DNA of 5,500 bases from Pseudomonadota bacterium (lineage in GTDB: Bacteria > Pseudomonadota > Alphaproteobacteria > Rhizobiales > Rhizobiaceae): positions 1-5,500 of the forward strand of contig JAEZHO010000134.1 in the NCBI GenBank assembly GCA_023416545.1, in the 5' to 3' direction. Under the pieces are notes generated by a model. The model did not search any database and was not told the origin of the DNA. It saw nothing but the letters and a program-made list of their open reading frames with translations. Below are positions 5,082-5,500 of this stretch, one piece after another; within the stretch, counting starts at the first letter, position 1, and every line of letters begins with the position of its first letter. The position numbers and the translations under genes were made by a program.

Positions 5082-5500
5082 TCGGCCCGGCCTTTCCCTG
5101 CAAGTTCGACAACCGCGGTCAGCACGTTGGTCACCATTGTTTCCTTTCGGACATTGCCAGAGTACACGGTGAGGTCTGCCTCCGCATAGATCGGGTAACG
5201 GTGGTTCATGAGGTTTTCGAGGGTAGCCCTGGGGTTTTCCGTCTTCAGCAGCGGCCTGTGGTCGCGCTTGCTGACCCGCTCCCACAGGATGTCCAGGTCG
5301 GCCTTCAGCCACACCGATATGGCGCCTTGCTTGATGAGCCTGCGCGTGTTGTCGTTGATGAACGCCCCGCCGCCGGTCGAGATCACCCTTGGCCCGCCTT
5401 TCAGCAGCCTGTCGATCACCCTCGACTCCAGCGCGCGGAATTCGGGCTCCCCGTAGGCGGCAAACAGTTCGGCGATCGTCATGCGCGAGACCTTCTCGAT
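5078..5500 (-). CDS. aroK: Shikimate kinase, C-terminal 140 residues (N-terminus beyond the right edge)
   Basis: Shikimate kinase phosphorylates shikimate at the 3-hydroxyl with ATP, the fifth step toward chorismate. The frame is open to the last base of the window and begins IEKVSRMTIAELFAAYGEPE, so the methionine at 5482 is internal and the true start is off-window. Counting from the first visible residue, the substrate-binding arginine lies in GEPEFR (R22), the shikimate-binding STGGGAF is at 41-47, the LID motif HRPLL at 81-85, and RYPIYAEAD at 101-109, as in AroK/AroL. The P-loop (Walker A) and the conserved aspartate that precede this part are outside the window and cannot be checked. 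Rhizobial AroK is usually about 190-200 residues, so roughly 50-60 are missing. The gene ends at a TGA overlapping the aroB ATG. The aroK-aroB pairing is a common bacterial arrangement and supports the assignment. Confidence 0.95.
   Translation of the reverse strand: MEKVSRMTIAELFAAYGEPEFRALESRVIDRLLKGGPRVISTGGGAFINDNTRRLIKQGAISVWLKADLDILWERVSKRDHRPLLKTENPRATLENLMNHRYPIYAEADLTVYSGNVRKETMVTNVLTAVVELAGKGRAE

Noticed and set aside
4158..5189. Open reading frame of 343 codons on the plus strand, antisense to aroB
   Set aside because: It mirrors aroB and the end of aroK, shows no family signature, and no ribosome binding site or promoter supports it.
5082..5312. N-terminal extension of aroB to 5312
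   Set aside because: It overlaps aroK in another frame, has no AroB-like sequence, and the ATG at 5081 gives the family length with an ATGA overlap.

Overview
This window reads as a core chromosomal segment of an alphaproteobacterium, most likely Rhizobiaceae (Rhizobium, Sinorhizobium, Agrobacterium or a close relative). The reasons are the high GC content, the aerobic (CobN-CobS-CobT) type of cobalt chelatase genes with strongly rhizobial-looking proteins, and a gene neighbourhood (aroK-aroB-CNNM/CorC protein facing bolA, next to a J-domain gene and cobST) that I recall as conserved in rhizobia. The genus call is inference from remembered protein similarity, not from a search. Coding density is very high. 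The only spacers are about 100 bp, 61 bp, 12 bp and 3 bp, and I see no mobile element, tRNA, rRNA, CRISPR array or obvious horizontal transfer.

Layout from the right edge, reading the minus strand: aroK (shikimate kinase, N-terminus beyond the window), aroB (3-dehydroquinate synthase), and a CNNM/DUF21-CBS-CorC membrane protein. These three are joined by two 4-bp ATGA stop/start overlaps and look like one translationally coupled operon. It ends at 2644, only 3 bp from the end of the convergent plus-strand gene bolA (2359-2640). A roughly 100-bp divergent intergenic region (2259-2358) separates bolA from a second minus-strand group: a protein with a Cys/His cluster and a C-terminal J domain (1638-2258), cobS (584-1576), and cobT, which starts at 571 and runs off the left edge.

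Functionally, aroK and aroB carry out two shikimate-pathway steps toward chorismate. CobS and CobT are the AAA+ and VWA-type partners of CobN that insert cobalt into hydrogenobyrinic acid a,c-diamide in the aerobic cobalamin pathway. BolA is expected to work with a monothiol glutaredoxin in iron-sulfur or iron handling. The J-domain protein is expected to be a DnaK co-chaperone with an unassigned client.

I did not find a novel defence, mobile or RNA-based system. The points most worth a second look are the putative metal site and reversed domain order of the J-domain protein, its placement ahead of cobST, its possible near-leaderless promoter, and the tight coupling of the aroK-aroB-CNNM operon.
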